From Candidatus Zipacnadia bacterium (GTDB taxonomy: Bacteria > Armatimonadota > Zipacnadia > Zipacnadales > UBA5352), in NCBI GenBank assembly GCA_029820295.1, contig JALGVA010000002.1, positions 51,481-115,480 of the forward strand: a stretch of DNA of 64,000 nucleotides, in the 5' to 3' direction. The notes beneath the pieces are model-generated. The model was not told where the DNA came from. It saw nothing but the letters and a program-made list of their open reading frames with translations, and did not search any database. Of this stretch, positions 17,245-26,524 are shown one piece after another; position 1 is the first letter of the stretch, and each line of letters starts with the position of its first letter. A program made the translations under genes and the position numbers.

Positions 17245-19173
17245 TCACTGTGCCCGGCGCCACTGCTCCCGCAATCCGGCGAGGTAGCGCAGCAGCGTGT
17301 AGCCATCCAGCGCCCGGGCGGTCTCGGGCTCGGTGCGACGCAGGAAGTCCTCAGCGGCCTCGACCTCGGCGACCGCCTCGTCGATGCGGCCGGCCTCGCG
17401 ATGCTCCTGCATGGCCGCGTAGCGCCCGAGCAACTGGTGGTAGTGCTGCAGCAGTCGCCACGAGCGAGCGTGCCGGCCACCGGCCGCCACCGCGCAGTCA
17501 TCCAGCGTCCCCGCGAAGGCGTCGAGGTGAGCCCGCAGGCGCCCGGCCTGTCCCGGCTCCACCTGCTGCCACCAGTCGGCCCCGTGGCGCGGCGCGCCCG
17601 CCGCCTCGACGACGCCATCGAGGAAGGCCATCGCCGTCTCGCCGTCGTCCCCGTAGGCCAGCCGGAAGTAGCGCTCGCGCTCGTCCGGCCCCGCCGTCTC
17701 CCCGCACAGCAATCGCGCGGTCGCCCAGTAGGGCCATCCGGTCGGGTAGAAGCTGCGTTGGGCGCCGCAGTTCATCAGCCCGCCCAGGTCCATGGCCACG
17801 TAGTCCTTGAGGTCCTGCGGCATGAGCGTGGCCAGGTCGATCGACAGCCGGTCGCCCATCCACGGCCACATGAAGTGGTAGTCGAAGCAGAACGAGTTGT
17901 CGCGGTCGCCCCAGCCCCAGATGCGCCACAGATCGACGAGCTGGCGGTTGTGCCGGGGCATGGCCATCTGGTTGCGTGCCGGGCGCTCAAGCTGCTCGCC
18001 CGAGTCGCACTCGGGATCGGCCATGCTGTGTGCGTAGCAGCGGCTGATGGGCGCGAACATGGAGATGAGGTTGTCGTGGTCACGGTTGATGGCCACCTCT
18101 TCGGGCGGCCACAGCAGGTCGTGGTAGGCCAGCAGCACGATCTTCATGCCCGGCGCCATCTGCGCCAGCCGCGGCGACAGCTCGTTGGCCAGCACCGCGT
18201 ACCAGTCGGCGGGAGAGTACTCGCTGCAGGCGGCGCACTCGCAGTGGTTGTTGGGCGCGTCCGAGAGCCAGAAGTGCAGGGCATCGACCTCGCGGTGCCG
18301 GTCGGCCCACGCCAGCACCGCGTCCACCATGCGCCGCCGGGCCTCCGGGTTCGAGTAGCACAGCTCGGTGTTGATGGGGATGTCGCCCCACAGCCGCCGC
18401 TCGCCGTTGACCTGCGCGATGAGTTCCCGCTCGGCGTCGGCGATCTCGCCCTTGTACGTGACCCAGCCATCCGTGGGCAGCCCCAGCGCGGCGGCCGTCC
18501 AGCCGTGGCCCACCTGGTGCAGGAGCAGCCCGCGGCGCTTGACCTCGGCGACCACCTGCCGGTCGAGCGCCTCGCACTCATCCTCGGTCAGCTCGCGCGC
18601 GTCATCCCACTCGGAGTTGAGCCGGTGCTCATACCACAGCCGCCAGAAGTAGCCCGCGACCTGGAACTGCAGGAAGTACGCGTTGTAGCCGACCTTCGGC
18701 ATCCACGCGATCATATCCAGCACGTGCTCGAGCGCCGGCGCGCCCTCGATGCACACGCCGCGGTGCCGGTGTGGCGGTGCGCACACCAGGTCGAAGCCCT
18801 GCAGAGGCACGTCGTCGATGGCCGGCAGCACCTCGCCGTCGTCCCCCGGCCACAGCCACTCCGCGCCCAGCCGGCGCAGGTACTCGTAGGCGCCCATCAG
18901 CACGCTGCGCGGGTTGGTGCCGCCGATGATCAGCGCATCGCCCGCCGAGCGCACGCAGGAGGCGTCATCCCACGCGGCGTCGCGCACCTTCGGCAGCCGC
19001 GCGGCATCGCCCAGCGCGTCCGCCACGCCGAGCCAGATGCCCGCGGCGCCGGTCATCTCCTGCGCGCCGATGAGTTGCACCTCATCGCCGGTCATCTGAG
19101 AGAGGCAGCGCTGCAACTCCTCTCCGGCCAGCACAAGCGCCGGATGGTCGCCTAGAACATGGACTGTCAGCAT
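17245..19173 (-). CDS. DUF4838 domain protein (alpha-glucuronidase-like N-terminal region)
   Basis: MLTVHVLGDHPALVLAGEELQRCLSQMTGDEVQL...'IIGGTNPRSVLMGAYEYLRRLGAEWLWPGDDGEVLP', 'HFWLSDAPNNHCECAACSEYSPADWYA'; typical DUF4838 layout. Confidence 0.85.
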   Translation of the reverse strand: MLTVHVLGDHPALVLAGEELQRCLSQMTGDEVQLIGAQEMTGAAGIWLGVADALGDAARLPKVRDAAWDDASCVRSAGDALIIGGTNPRSVLMGAYEYLRRLGAEWLWPGDDGEVLPAIDDVPLQGFDLVCAPPHRHRGVCIEGAPALEHVLDMIAWMPKVGYNAYFLQFQVAGYFWRLWYEHRLNSEWDDARELTEDECEALDRQVVAEVKRRGLLLHQVGHGWTAAALGLPTDGWVTYKGEIADAERELIAQVNGERRLWGDIPINTELCYSNPEARRRMVDAVLAWADRHREVDALHFWLSDAPNNHCECAACSEYSPADWYAVLANELSPRLAQMAPGMKIVLLAYHDLLWPPEEVAINRDHDNLISMFAPISRCYAHSMADPECDSGEQLERPARNQMAMPRHNRQLVDLWRIWGWGDRDNSFCFDYHFMWPWMGDRLSIDLATLMPQDLKDYVAMDLGGLMNCGAQRSFYPTGWPYWATARLLCGETAGPDERERYFRLAYGDDGETAMAFLDGVVEAAGAPRHGADWWQQVEPGQAGRLRAHLDAFAGTLDDCAVAAGGRHARSWRLLQHYHQLLGRYAAMQEHREAGRIDEAVAEVEAAEDFLRRTEPETARALDGYTLLRYLAGLREQWRRAQ

Positions 19174-19220
19174 CGCCTGTCATCCTCCCGTCGCCTCGAC
19201 ACGCCGACGCCGGAGCCACC

Positions 19221-20306
19221 TCAGTCGCGCCCCAGCCACAGCTCGATCGGCGTGGCGTCCGGCGGTGGCGTGAAGGGCAGCTCGACCTTCCGGCCGGTGC
19301 CCGCGCTCTCGTAAGCCGCGAAGATGATCTCCATGACCTTGCGCCCGTCCTCGCCGGTCTCCAGCGGCTGCTCGCCCGCGAGCATGCAGTCCACGAAGTG
19401 CTGCATCTCCTGCGGGAAGCCGTAGTTCCACGCCTCTTCGTACATGGTGAACGACCAGCCGCGCGTGGTGCTCGCCTTCTCGACCGCGTAGTCGTAGCCG
19501 GTCTCGGAGTAGGTCAGCAGCGAACTGCCGCGCAGCAGGTCGGCGAAGATGACGCCCTCCGAGCCGTAGACCTCGGCGCGATCGTCCATGCCGCCCTTCT
19601 TGATCCACGACTCCTCGGCCATCCCGCGCGCGCCGCCGTCGAACTCGACGATGATGATCGCGTCGTCATCGCCGCGCGTGCGGTCGCCGTGCAGGTGCGT
19701 GGCCATGTCCGCGTAGACGTTCACCGCCTCGGGCTTGCCCAGCATCCACCGGAAGAACTCGAAGCCGTGGCAGCCCATGTCCAGCGTCACACCACCGCCG
19801 GACAGCTCCACGTCCCAGAACCAGTCGGCGTGCGGGCCATCGTGCTTCTCGGCCTGCTTGAGCAGGTAGACCTCGCCCAGCGCGCCTGACTCCACGAGCT
19901 GCCTGGCACGCACGTACTTGGGCGCGAAGCACAGCTCCTCGGCGTACGCGAGCGTTACGCCCGCATCCGCGCAGGCTGCGATCATCCGGTCGGCCTCGGC
20001 CATGGTGGTGCACAGCGGCTTCTCGCAGATCACGTGCTTGCCCGCCGCGGCCGCGTCGCAGCAGGCTTGGGCGTGCAGGTAGTTGGGCAGTGCGAGGATC
20101 ACCGCATCGACCTCGGGCAGCTCCAGCATCTCGCGGTAGTCGGTGAACCACTTCGGGATGCCGTGCCGCTCGGCGAAGTCGCGCACGTGCTCCTCCGTCG
20201 GCGACGCCGCCGCAACCAGTTCCGCGTTGGCGATGCGCGCAAACGACTCCGCGTGGATCTCCGCCACGAACCGCGAGCCGATCATGCCGACGCCCAGCCT
20301 GTCCAT
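19221..20306 (-). CDS. Gfo/Idh/MocA family oxidoreductase
   Basis: MDRLGVGMIGSRFVAEIHAESFARIANAELVAAAS...'VICEKPLCTTMAEADRMIAAC' (EKP motif). RBS GGAGG upstream of ATG 20306. Confidence 0.93.
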   Translation of the reverse strand: MDRLGVGMIGSRFVAEIHAESFARIANAELVAAASPTEEHVRDFAERHGIPKWFTDYREMLELPEVDAVILALPNYLHAQACCDAAAAGKHVICEKPLCTTMAEADRMIAACADAGVTLAYAEELCFAPKYVRARQLVESGALGEVYLLKQAEKHDGPHADWFWDVELSGGGVTLDMGCHGFEFFRWMLGKPEAVNVYADMATHLHGDRTRGDDDAIIIVEFDGGARGMAEESWIKKGGMDDRAEVYGSEGVIFADLLRGSSLLTYSETGYDYAVEKASTTRGWSFTMYEEAWNYGFPQEMQHFVDCMLAGEQPLETGEDGRKVMEIIFAAYESAGTGRKVELPFTPPPDATPIELWLGRD

Positions 20307-20349
20307 CTCCGGCACCTCCCTGCAGGTGTCTTCCTGCGCAGGCCCCTGC

Positions 20350-20366
20350 AGAGCGCTCCGCGCTCT
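20350..20366. promoter_or_regulatory. Perfect inverted repeat AGAGCGC-TCC-GCGCTCT in a divergent intergenic region
   Basis: Read directly; lies between Gfo/Idh/MocA (-) and SGNH hydrolase (+). Similar to the repeat at 30402-30420. Confidence 0.4.
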
Positions 20367-20473
20367 CCGCGCCATGCTCCGCCGCGCCCTGCAGCGCATA
20401 ATTGCTTCGCCGCCAGGCCGCGCGCACCTGCGCCGCGCAGGTCCCGGCGACGCGCAGGTGGAAGTACTGCGTC

Positions 20474-21157
20474 ATGATGATGGCGATGTTGACCGCAGCC
20501 GTCGCGTTGGCGGCCCTCGCCGGCGAGGCGCCGCAGGTCGAGGCCGGCACCACCTGCCGGCCGCCGGTGGTGCGCAAGCTGCTCATCATCGGCAACAGCA
20601 TCACCCGCCACGGGCCGAACGAGGCGCTGGGCTGGCCCTATGACTGTGGCATGGCCGCGACCGGCCCCGAGCGCGACTACGCGCACTTGACCCTCGGGCG
20701 CATCGCGCGCGCCCAGCCGCAGCTCCGGCCGGAGATGGTGCTGACGTCGCTCAGCGACGAGGCGCATATGCGCGGCTTCGAGCACGTGCTGCCCGTGGAC
20801 GCCGATCTGGTCATCATCCAGGTGGGCGACAACTACCGTGGCGCGGTCAACCAGGAGGAGCTGCAGGAGCCCTACGCCCGGATAGTCGCAGCGATCAGGG
20901 CGAGCGGCGATGCGCGGGTGTTTTGCATCAGCACCTGGGGGAACGCCGCGCTGAACCCGTTCCTGCGAGCGGCCGCCGAACAGGAGGGCGCGGTCTTCGT
21001 GGACATCAGCCACCTGTTCGCCGATCCGCTCAACCGGGCGGCGTCCGAGGGGCACTTCACGCACGCCGGCGTCAACTGGCACCCCGGCGACCGAGGGATG
21101 GCCGCCATCGCCGAGACGTTGTGGACGCACCTGAGCGCGCTGTGGGAGACCGACTGA
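20474..21157 (+). CDS. SGNH/GDSL-type hydrolase, secreted
   Basis: 'RKLLIIGNSITRHGP' (Ser block), 'VIIQVGDNYRG' (GxN block), 'GVNWHPGDRGMAAIA' (His block). Start is one of several closely spaced ATGs. Confidence 0.85.
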   Translation: MMMAMLTAAVALAALAGEAPQVEAGTTCRPPVVRKLLIIGNSITRHGPNEALGWPYDCGMAATGPERDYAHLTLGRIARAQPQLRPEMVLTSLSDEAHMRGFEHVLPVDADLVIIQVGDNYRGAVNQEELQEPYARIVAAIRASGDARVFCISTWGNAALNPFLRAAAEQEGAVFVDISHLFADPLNRAASEGHFTHAGVNWHPGDRGMAAIAETLWTHLSALWETD

Positions 21158-21173
21158 CCGCGGGCGCTCCCGC

Positions 21174-24100
21174 TCAGAACTCGCCGCGCACGGTGCTCTC
21201 CCCGGCTGGAAGCGTCAGCCGCAGCAGGCCGTCGGCGTAGTTGACGGCCACCTCGGTCCCGTCCTCAGCCTGCAGCCGCGAAGGCTGTGCAGGCAACCGC
21301 ACCTCGGCCATGCCCGCTTCGAGCAGCGAAGCGGTGACCTCGAAGGCCTCAGGCCCCGCCTCGCCGGGCGCGATGCTCAGCGCCACGTTGCCGGGGGCGG
21401 CCAGGTGCGCCAGCACCCGGCCGTCCGCCGACAGCTCGGTGCCCGAGAGCAGCGCGAACTCCCGCGGCGCCTCACTCTCGCGGGCGCGCACCCAGGCCGC
21501 CCGCCCGCGCACACTGCAGCCCGCAACCTCGCCGAACTTCGCCGCGCTCTCGAGGAAGACCGCCCGATCGACCATGCCCTCGCGCGCGCAGATTGCGCCC
21601 ACGCAGCCGTCGCCTTCGACGCGCTCGGGCGCCGGCGGCTCTGCCTCCGAGTCCGCGCGGACCGGCTGCAGGACAACCAGGAAGCGCTGGCGGTCGGTCG
21701 GCGCGGGCGCGTGCATCGAGAAGTAGCGCGTGCGGTCGCGCTCGAGCGGCGCGGGTGTGGTCAGGATGTCGATCTGCGCATCGGCCGGGAAGAGCGGCGT
21801 GGCATAGAGTGTGGCCTTCTCGCCGCGCACGACCATCCGCCCCGGGCCGGCGGCGGCGTCCTGCACGCCGATCGGGCGCACGGCGTGCAGCAGCCAGTGG
21901 TAGAGCAGCGGCTCGGCGGCCGAGGCCAGCTCGTCGTAGACGATTGCCACGTCGGGCTTGATGAACAGGATGTCGCGGCGGAACCCGTTGAGCACCGGCT
22001 CAGCGCGTGTGTAGGCCGGCGCCGCTTCGCCGCTGGCGTAGTCGCATGCGCTCGCGAGCAGCACGCTCGTCAGCCGGCCGCGCGGCGTGATGCCCTCGCC
22101 GGGCTCGGCCAGCCACTGCGCGCCGTACTGCCGCCCGGTCTGATCGCCCCACACGGCGGGCTGGGTGTGCCCACCGGGCAGGATGGTGTTGTGCGCATTG
22201 GTGCCCTGGAACCAGGCGTAGAGATCGTACTGCGTCTGCGTCAACTGGCTCTCGCCCGAGGGCGGAGTGGGCAGGTCGGGCAGGATGTCCTCGCCGAACG
22301 CCCGCATGCGGAAGGCGTTGTTGTCACCGTGGTCCTTGCCCATCTCCGGTCCCGAGCGGAAGAAGATGCTCACCGCATCCTGCGACCAGTCGCTGCGCAT
22401 CTTCACCCAGCCCAGGTCGCGGAAGGCCACCGAGGGCCGACCGCGGTCCGGCGGCTGGGGCGTGACCTCCGGGTCGTAGAACAGGAACTCGAAGACCGCG
22501 GGGTACCACGGCCCGACCGCGCCCGGCTCCCAGCCGAACGGCCAGTCCTGGTTACGGTAGTCGGGCATGTGCTTCTTCACGCGACGGTCGATGTACCAGA
22601 TCATCCCGCGCATCTCGCGGTCGCCGTCCCAGGTGCGCAGGTAGAAGTACGAGGCGTCGTTGTCGCTCTTGCGCAGCTCGAACTCGATGGCTCCGTGCGT
22701 CAGCGGCGGCAGCGCGAATGACAGCATTCCGGCCTGGTCATCGGAGGCGTCGGTGAAGCGCAGGATCGGCTCCTCCCCCGGGATTACCTCTACGATCTGC
22801 GCATCGGGCGGCCGGATGCCGATGTCACCGCCCGCCTGCAGCTTGCCCTCCCCCAGGTCGGCCAGCGTCAGCACCGGCCGCGCTTCGTCGGCCGAGAGAT
22901 CGAGCACGCGCAGGCCGCGGATGTCCACAACGCAGTCGGTCCTCCAGTGGCCCATGAACGCGAAGCGGTCGATGCTCGCGAACTCGCGGTCGAGCATCGG
23001 CATGTCCTCGAGCAACCTGCCGTCGATGGTGGTGCGGAAGCGCTGGGTGGCCGCGTCCCATTCGAGGCGCACGTGGTACCAGGTGTTCGGCTCGTACGGT
23101 GGTGTGATGATGCCGCCGCTGCCGGGCCAGCGGCGGCTGTGCGCGGATGACGACAGGCCCAGGCCGTTGGCGAGTGCGATCCACTGTGTCTCGGAATCGT
23201 CGTAGCGCGAGGCCAGCTCCAGCAGCGAGTAGCGCACGTCGTAGGGGGGCAGCGACGCGTCTTCGGCGAGCAGTTCGCGATCACGCACGATGAAGTCGGC
23301 GACGTGGTCGAGATTCGAGCCCTCGTAGAGATCACAGCCATTGCGGCGCATGGCGGCCAGGAACAGCAGGCCGTTCTGCAGGCAGTAGGTCAGCCAGCCG
23401 CCCGAACCGTCGATGTACTCGCCATCGCGGCCGATGCTGGACGGGAGGATCTTGTCGCGCCAGCAGATGATCTCGGTCTCCAGCCATCGTCGAGCCTGCG
23501 GCTCCTCGTAGAGCTGCGCCAGCGCGCCCACGGCGGGCGCCGCGTGCGAGACCCAGGTGTGGTTGTTGGCGATGCCGCCGCGGTGCCCGGGCAGCGCCTG
23601 CTCCGCCAGCCCGCCGCGGTGCGTCTGGAAGGTCTCGCCCAGACGGCGCAGCCCGTCCTGGATCTGCGCGCGCTCGTCGTCGGCGAGCTGGTCGTAGAGC
23701 CAGTCGTAGCCGATGGCGAGGCCCATGTATGAGTGGGCAGACTGGTTGTCGGCGAGGGCACTCTTGACGCTCCACTGCTGCCACGTCGAGTAGTGCAGCA
23801 TCCACTGCTTCGCACGGTCGGCGAAGCGCTGCTCGCCGGTGAGCAGCCAGGCCATGGCGAGCGTGGGCACGATGTCGTTGATGGCGTGGCCGGCGTCGTA
23901 GAACTCGTAGTGAATGCGCAGGTAGTAGGCGGTGTAGTTGCCCTGCTCGTCGCGGGGCTGGTCGGGGCCCTCGTCGGGCTCGGGCGGGATGTCGGCCGTC
24001 ACCGCGGCCTCGGCGCTGCGCACGATCAGGTCGGCCGCCTGCGACCAGGGCTCGGTCGCCATCCGCTCCCGCATGGCGGGAATGTCCTCGGCACTGAAGA

Positions 24101-24233
24101 ACAGGTACGGGTGTTCTCGCGGGGTCTGCAGCAAGGTGTCCACCTCCCCGGCGAGGCCGGGCACGGCGGCGCACGCCACGGCGAGCACAACGCAGCGCAT
24201 CTGCCACGGCAATCGAGTCGTCACGACCGTCAT
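21174..24233 (-). CDS. Secreted heparinase II/III-like (alginate-lyase-like) protein
   Basis: MTVVTTRLPWQMRCVVLAVACAAVPGLAGEV...'HPYLFFSAEDIPAMRERMATEPW'; 'NNHTWVSHAAPAVGALA'; C-terminal beta region 'GTNAHNTILPGGHTQPA'. Confidence 0.82.
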   Translation of the reverse strand: MTVVTTRLPWQMRCVVLAVACAAVPGLAGEVDTLLQTPREHPYLFFSAEDIPAMRERMATEPWSQAADLIVRSAEAAVTADIPPEPDEGPDQPRDEQGNYTAYYLRIHYEFYDAGHAINDIVPTLAMAWLLTGEQRFADRAKQWMLHYSTWQQWSVKSALADNQSAHSYMGLAIGYDWLYDQLADDERAQIQDGLRRLGETFQTHRGGLAEQALPGHRGGIANNHTWVSHAAPAVGALAQLYEEPQARRWLETEIICWRDKILPSSIGRDGEYIDGSGGWLTYCLQNGLLFLAAMRRNGCDLYEGSNLDHVADFIVRDRELLAEDASLPPYDVRYSLLELASRYDDSETQWIALANGLGLSSSAHSRRWPGSGGIITPPYEPNTWYHVRLEWDAATQRFRTTIDGRLLEDMPMLDREFASIDRFAFMGHWRTDCVVDIRGLRVLDLSADEARPVLTLADLGEGKLQAGGDIGIRPPDAQIVEVIPGEEPILRFTDASDDQAGMLSFALPPLTHGAIEFELRKSDNDASYFYLRTWDGDREMRGMIWYIDRRVKKHMPDYRNQDWPFGWEPGAVGPWYPAVFEFLFYDPEVTPQPPDRGRPSVAFRDLGWVKMRSDWSQDAVSIFFRSGPEMGKDHGDNNAFRMRAFGEDILPDLPTPPSGESQLTQTQYDLYAWFQGTNAHNTILPGGHTQPAVWGDQTGRQYGAQWLAEPGEGITPRGRLTSVLLASACDYASGEAAPAYTRAEPVLNGFRRDILFIKPDVAIVYDELASAAEPLLYHWLLHAVRPIGVQDAAAGPGRMVVRGEKATLYATPLFPADAQIDILTTPAPLERDRTRYFSMHAPAPTDRQRFLVVLQPVRADSEAEPPAPERVEGDGCVGAICAREGMVDRAVFLESAAKFGEVAGCSVRGRAAWVRARESEAPREFALLSGTELSADGRVLAHLAAPGNVALSIAPGEAGPEAFEVTASLLEAGMAEVRLPAQPSRLQAEDGTEVAVNYADGLLRLTLPAGESTVRGEF

Positions 24234-24422
24234 CTCCCATCGGTGTCGTCCGGCCGGGAGCCTGGCGACCAAGAACACTGCTCCCCCCTTCGCCGGCGCC
24301 TGCCGCTATCCCTCGGCGGACGGTGCGAGAGTCCGACATGGGCTTGACGCGCACATGCAGGATGCCGGCGCCGGTGGGACGAAACATGCGGCCATGTGAC
24401 CGCCACCACAATGGAGGACATC

Positions 24423-25361
24423 ATGGCCTTCCCTGAACTCGCCGAAGCGTTACGCATCGAGCGCCTGACGCCGCCCACCGGACGCGTCTCCATGGTGCTC
24501 GACACCGATACCGCCAACGAAATCGACGATCAGTTCGCGGTTGCCTACGCGCTGCTGGCGCCGGAGCGGCTGGAGGTGGAGGCGCTCTACGCGGCGCCGT
24601 TCTCGATCACGGACTCCGTCGGCCCCGAGGAGGGCATGGAGCGCAGCTACGAGGAGATCGTGCGCGTGCTGGACCGCATGGGCCGCTCGCCCGAGGGGTT
24701 CGTGCTGAAGGGATCGCGGGGCTACCTGCCCGCGGCCGACAGGCCGGTGATCAGCCCGGCGGCGGAGGACCTGGTGGAACGCGCGCTGGCCCCGCGCGAG
24801 GGTCCGCTCTACGTGTTGGCGATCGGCGCCATCACCAACGTGGCCTCGGCGCTGCTGATGGCGCCGGAGATCATCGAGCGCGTGGTGGTGGTGTGGCTGG
24901 GCGGACATCCGCACTCATGGCACACCGCCATCGAGTTCAACCTGCACCAGGACCTGCACGCCGTCCGCGTGATCCTCGATAGCGGCGTCCCCTTCGTGCA
25001 GATCCCGTGCAAGAACGTATCCGAGCACCTCACCACCACCCTGGCCGAGCTGGAGGCGCACATCGCCGGCCGCAACCCCCTGTGCGACTACCTGTGCGAG
25101 ATCTTCCGCAACCACTCCGACGACCACTTCGCCTGGGCCAAGGTGCTCTGGGACATCTCGGGGGTCGCCTGGCTGCTGGACGCGAGCTGGGTGCCCAGCG
25201 TGCTCACGCACTCGCCGCTGCTGACCGAGATGGGTACCTGGTCGCTCGACCGCTCGCGGCACTTCATCCGCGAGGCCGTGCACTGCAACCGCAACGCCAT
25301 CTTCGGCGACCTGTTCCGCAGGCTGGCGAGGGCCGATGAGCCCCGCGGAACCGAGGAGTGA
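24423..25361 (+). CDS. Nucleoside hydrolase (inosine-uridine-preferring family)
   Basis: 'MVLDTDTANEIDDQFAVAYAL' (IUNH DxDxxxxxDD signature), 'LAIGAITNVASALL'. RBS GGAGGACATC-ATG. Confidence 0.92.
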   Translation: MAFPELAEALRIERLTPPTGRVSMVLDTDTANEIDDQFAVAYALLAPERLEVEALYAAPFSITDSVGPEEGMERSYEEIVRVLDRMGRSPEGFVLKGSRGYLPAADRPVISPAAEDLVERALAPREGPLYVLAIGAITNVASALLMAPEIIERVVVVWLGGHPHSWHTAIEFNLHQDLHAVRVILDSGVPFVQIPCKNVSEHLTTTLAELEAHIAGRNPLCDYLCEIFRNHSDDHFAWAKVLWDISGVAWLLDASWVPSVLTHSPLLTEMGTWSLDRSRHFIREAVHCNRNAIFGDLFRRLARADEPRGTEE

Positions 25362-26500
25362 GCGCCGTGTCGAGCGCGAGGTTCGCCTTCCGCCACCACC
25401 TGATCGACACCGAGCTGCCACCCGGGGCGTACGGGCAGACCGCGGTGGCGGACCTCGATGGCTGCGGGCGGCCGGAGTTCATCACCGGCCAGCGTTACGG
25501 GACCATCTTCTGGTACAAGTTCCACGCGCCCGACCGCTGGACGCGACACGTGCTGGGCGAGGACTCGCCCTCGGACGTGGGCGCGTGCGTGGTGGACGTG
25601 GATGGCGACGGCAGGCCCGACCTGGTCACCGGCGGGGCATGGTACCGTAATCCGGGAGACGCCGGGGCGCCGTTCGAACGCTTCGTCTTCGACCCCGAAC
25701 TGCGGGGCGTGCATGATGTGGTTGCGGGCGATCTCGACCGTGACGGCCTCCCTGAGATCGTGACCATGTCTGACCAGAACAGCCTGCGCCGGTACCTGAT
25801 TCCCGACGATCCGCGCCGGCCGTGGACCTGCACGGAGATCGGGCCAGCGGTGCACGCCGGGGCCGCACCGGGCGACATCGACGGCGACGGCGCGCTCGAC
25901 GTGGTGCGCACCGATGTGTGGTTTCGCAACGTCCGCGGTGACGGCAGCGAGTGGGTGCCGGTCGAGATCGGCCCGAACACGCCGCCTCCCGAGGACTTCC
26001 GGCCGCCCTTCGCCTTCGATGCCACCAAGAGCGTCGTGTGCGACATGAACCGCGACGGGAGCAACGACATCGTGTTCGTGGACGCCGAGATCCCCGGCGG
26101 CAAGGTGTGGTGGATGGAGAACCTCGATGGCGATGGCCGGCGCTGGCTGCGCCACGAGGTGCCCAACGCCGATCGGGTTCGCCGGGGCGCCTATCACTCT
26201 CTGCAGGTGGGCGATCTCGATGGCGACGGCGACCTCGACATCTTCACCTGCGAGATGGAGGCGGTGGGCGGCGGCGCCGATCCGCGCTGGTATATCTGGG
26301 AGAACCTCGACGGCGTCGGCGGGGCGTGGCAGGAGCACGTGGTCCTCGACGCCAACCTGGGCGGCCACGAGGCCGTCGTCGCCGACTTCACCGGCAACGG
26401 CCTGCCCGATCTCATAGGCAAGCCGTGGCGCCCTCGGGCGGAGAACGCCCTGGGCGGGCGCATGTTCGTGGTGTTTCTCGAGAACGTGTCGGCACGATGA
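25358..26500 (+). CDS. VCBS/FG-GAP repeat protein
   Basis: Repeats 'VDVDGDGRPDLVTGG', 'GDLDRDGLPEIVTM', 'GDIDGDGALDVVRT', 'GDLDGDGDLDIFTC', 'ADFTGNGLPDLIG'. GTG start overlaps the upstream TGA (GTGA, 4 bp). Confidence 0.88.
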   Translation: MSAVSSARFAFRHHLIDTELPPGAYGQTAVADLDGCGRPEFITGQRYGTIFWYKFHAPDRWTRHVLGEDSPSDVGACVVDVDGDGRPDLVTGGAWYRNPGDAGAPFERFVFDPELRGVHDVVAGDLDRDGLPEIVTMSDQNSLRRYLIPDDPRRPWTCTEIGPAVHAGAAPGDIDGDGALDVVRTDVWFRNVRGDGSEWVPVEIGPNTPPPEDFRPPFAFDATKSVVCDMNRDGSNDIVFVDAEIPGGKVWWMENLDGDGRRWLRHEVPNADRVRRGAYHSLQVGDLDGDGDLDIFTCEMEAVGGGADPRWYIWENLDGVGGAWQEHVVLDANLGGHEAVVADFTGNGLPDLIGKPWRPRAENALGGRMFVVFLENVSAR

Positions 26501-26524
26501 GAGTAACTGCGCGCCCGCCGCGGA

